Assembly (NCBI GenBank): GCA_027886795.1
Contig: JAPCJU010000108.1
Location: 1 to 5,081 of the forward strand
Reading direction: 5' to 3'
DNA: 5,081 bases
Source: Nitrososphaerota archaeon
Lineage (GTDB): Archaea; Thermoproteota; Nitrososphaeria; Nitrososphaerales; CADDZS01
Below the pieces are notes generated by a model, which saw only the letters and a list, made by a program, of their open reading frames with translations, made no database searches and was not told where the DNA came from. How positions within the stretch are numbered: the stretch's first letter is position 1; every line of letters starts with the position of its first letter. This document shows, piece by piece, positions 4,584 through 5,081 of this stretch. The translations under genes were made by a program, and so were the position numbers.

Positions 4584-5081
4584 TCTCTTCTCCTCTCTTC
4601 CTTTTGTGCTTTCTTGCTACTAATTTTGGAATCGCCTCCTTTATTCTTCGATTCCGGTGACAAAAGTTGTGGATTTCTAGTGGAGGGATATTGAGTTGGT
4701 TTGGAAATTTCGTAACACTTTACCGGATCTTTGAAACAAAAGGAGTGTGTCTGTAGCGTGCTGCAAGACGGAACGCTGTATCTTGTCCGACCTCCTTTCA
4801 GACCAGCAATGTGCTCGACCTGATATTTTGTTATCGACTGCTTAAAGTCTGGAGCTTTGGGAAAAAGCGCCATGATGTCATCCACAGTCTTGCCAACTGC
4901 AAGGAGATACGTCGTCATAAGAAATCTGCCATAATGCGGAACGTTCTGGCCCTTCTCTAACATGTTGAGCGCCTCCTTGACACAAGGAGGAAAGTTTTCA
5001 GGGCTCACATTGATTACTGTGAAGGTGCTCCTCGGAGGAGGCGGGGCAATCTGAATCAACTTTTTGACTCTACTGTCTAGA
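4562..5081 (-). CDS. priL: DNA primase large subunit PriL, C-terminal part (5' end outside window)
   Basis: The frame is open to the right edge, so about 173 codons of the 3' part are visible. An apparent TTG at 5059 is internal, since coding continues upstream without a stop. PriL is the non-catalytic primase subunit whose C-terminal domain carries a 4Fe-4S cluster. The likely four ligands are in codons starting at 4984 (FPPC), 4765 (VPSC), 4738 (SFC) and 4717 (VKC). The last three form the conserved PSCSTLQTHSFCFKDPVKC region. An HYGRFLMTTYLL helix follows the first cysteine, as in the family. After the last cysteine comes a charged, low-complexity tail of about 50 residues rich in Ser, Lys, Arg and Glu, probably disordered. 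The gene overlaps priS, consistent with a two-subunit enzyme made from one transcript. The N-terminal domain that binds PriS is not in the window. Confidence 0.92.
   Translation of the reverse strand, partial: LDSRVKKLIQIAPPPPRSTFTVINVSPENFPPCVKEALNMLEKGQNVPHYGRFLMTTYLLAVGKTVDDIMALFPKAPDFKQSITKYQVEHIAGLKGGRTRYSVPSCSTLQTHSFCFKDPVKCYEISKPTQYPSTRNPQLLSPESKNKGGDSKISSKKAQKEERRRDWTKPRR

Noticed and set aside
3448..4694. Plus-strand open frames opposite priS and the priL end
   Set aside because: They are antisense to conserved primase genes; apparent cysteines or hydrophobic runs come from the complementary codons.
1..5081. CRISPR array, transposon, or inserted element
   Set aside because: I found no regularly spaced repeats, transposase fragment, integrase or terminal inverted repeats.

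Overview
This window is a piece of an archaeal chromosome. The evidence is a co-oriented block of archaeal and eukaryote-type information-processing genes on the minus strand: DNA primase large and small subunits, a GINS replication factor, ribosomal proteins eL42 (L44e) and eS27, initiation factor aIF2 alpha and the H/ACA guide-RNP protein Nop10. Bacteria lack this set. The protein style (for example the PriS zinc region and the variant PriS motifs) suggests a TACK-type archaeon, perhaps related to Thaumarchaeota. That placement is an impression, not a computed result.

Layout from right to left, the direction of transcription of the main block: priL (5' end outside the window) overlaps priS by 22 nt. 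A 16-nt gap leads to a Gins51-type gene. Next comes a 136-nt gap before rpl44e, almost completely filled by a possible 42-codon reading frame with a strong ribosome binding site. rps27e follows, then a 115-nt gap with a 7-bp inverted repeat, a possible promoter and a 4-codon mini-ORF, then the aIF2 alpha gene. A short nop10 gene starts on TTG and overlaps the end of aIF2 alpha by 8 nt. The block ends at 1021.

On the plus strand, a convergent gene (528-944) encodes a 138-residue protein of unknown function with a disordered N-terminus and a beta-rich domain that may be DNA-binding. It is followed by two adjacent hairpins, the second with a T-run, which look like its terminator. The first 527 bases have no supported gene but contain TATA-like boxes, an 8-bp direct repeat and several inverted repeats, consistent with a regulatory region.

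The minus-strand genes connect replication (primase makes primers, GINS belongs to the CMG helicase complex) with translation (ribosomal proteins, tRNA-delivering initiation factor, rRNA pseudouridylation). Most of the window is conserved core machinery. The points of most interest are the candidate small ORF between the GINS gene and rpl44e, the mini-ORF before aIF2 alpha, a lost zinc ligand in eL42, unusual PriS motifs, and the unrecognised plus-strand gene with its structured upstream region.
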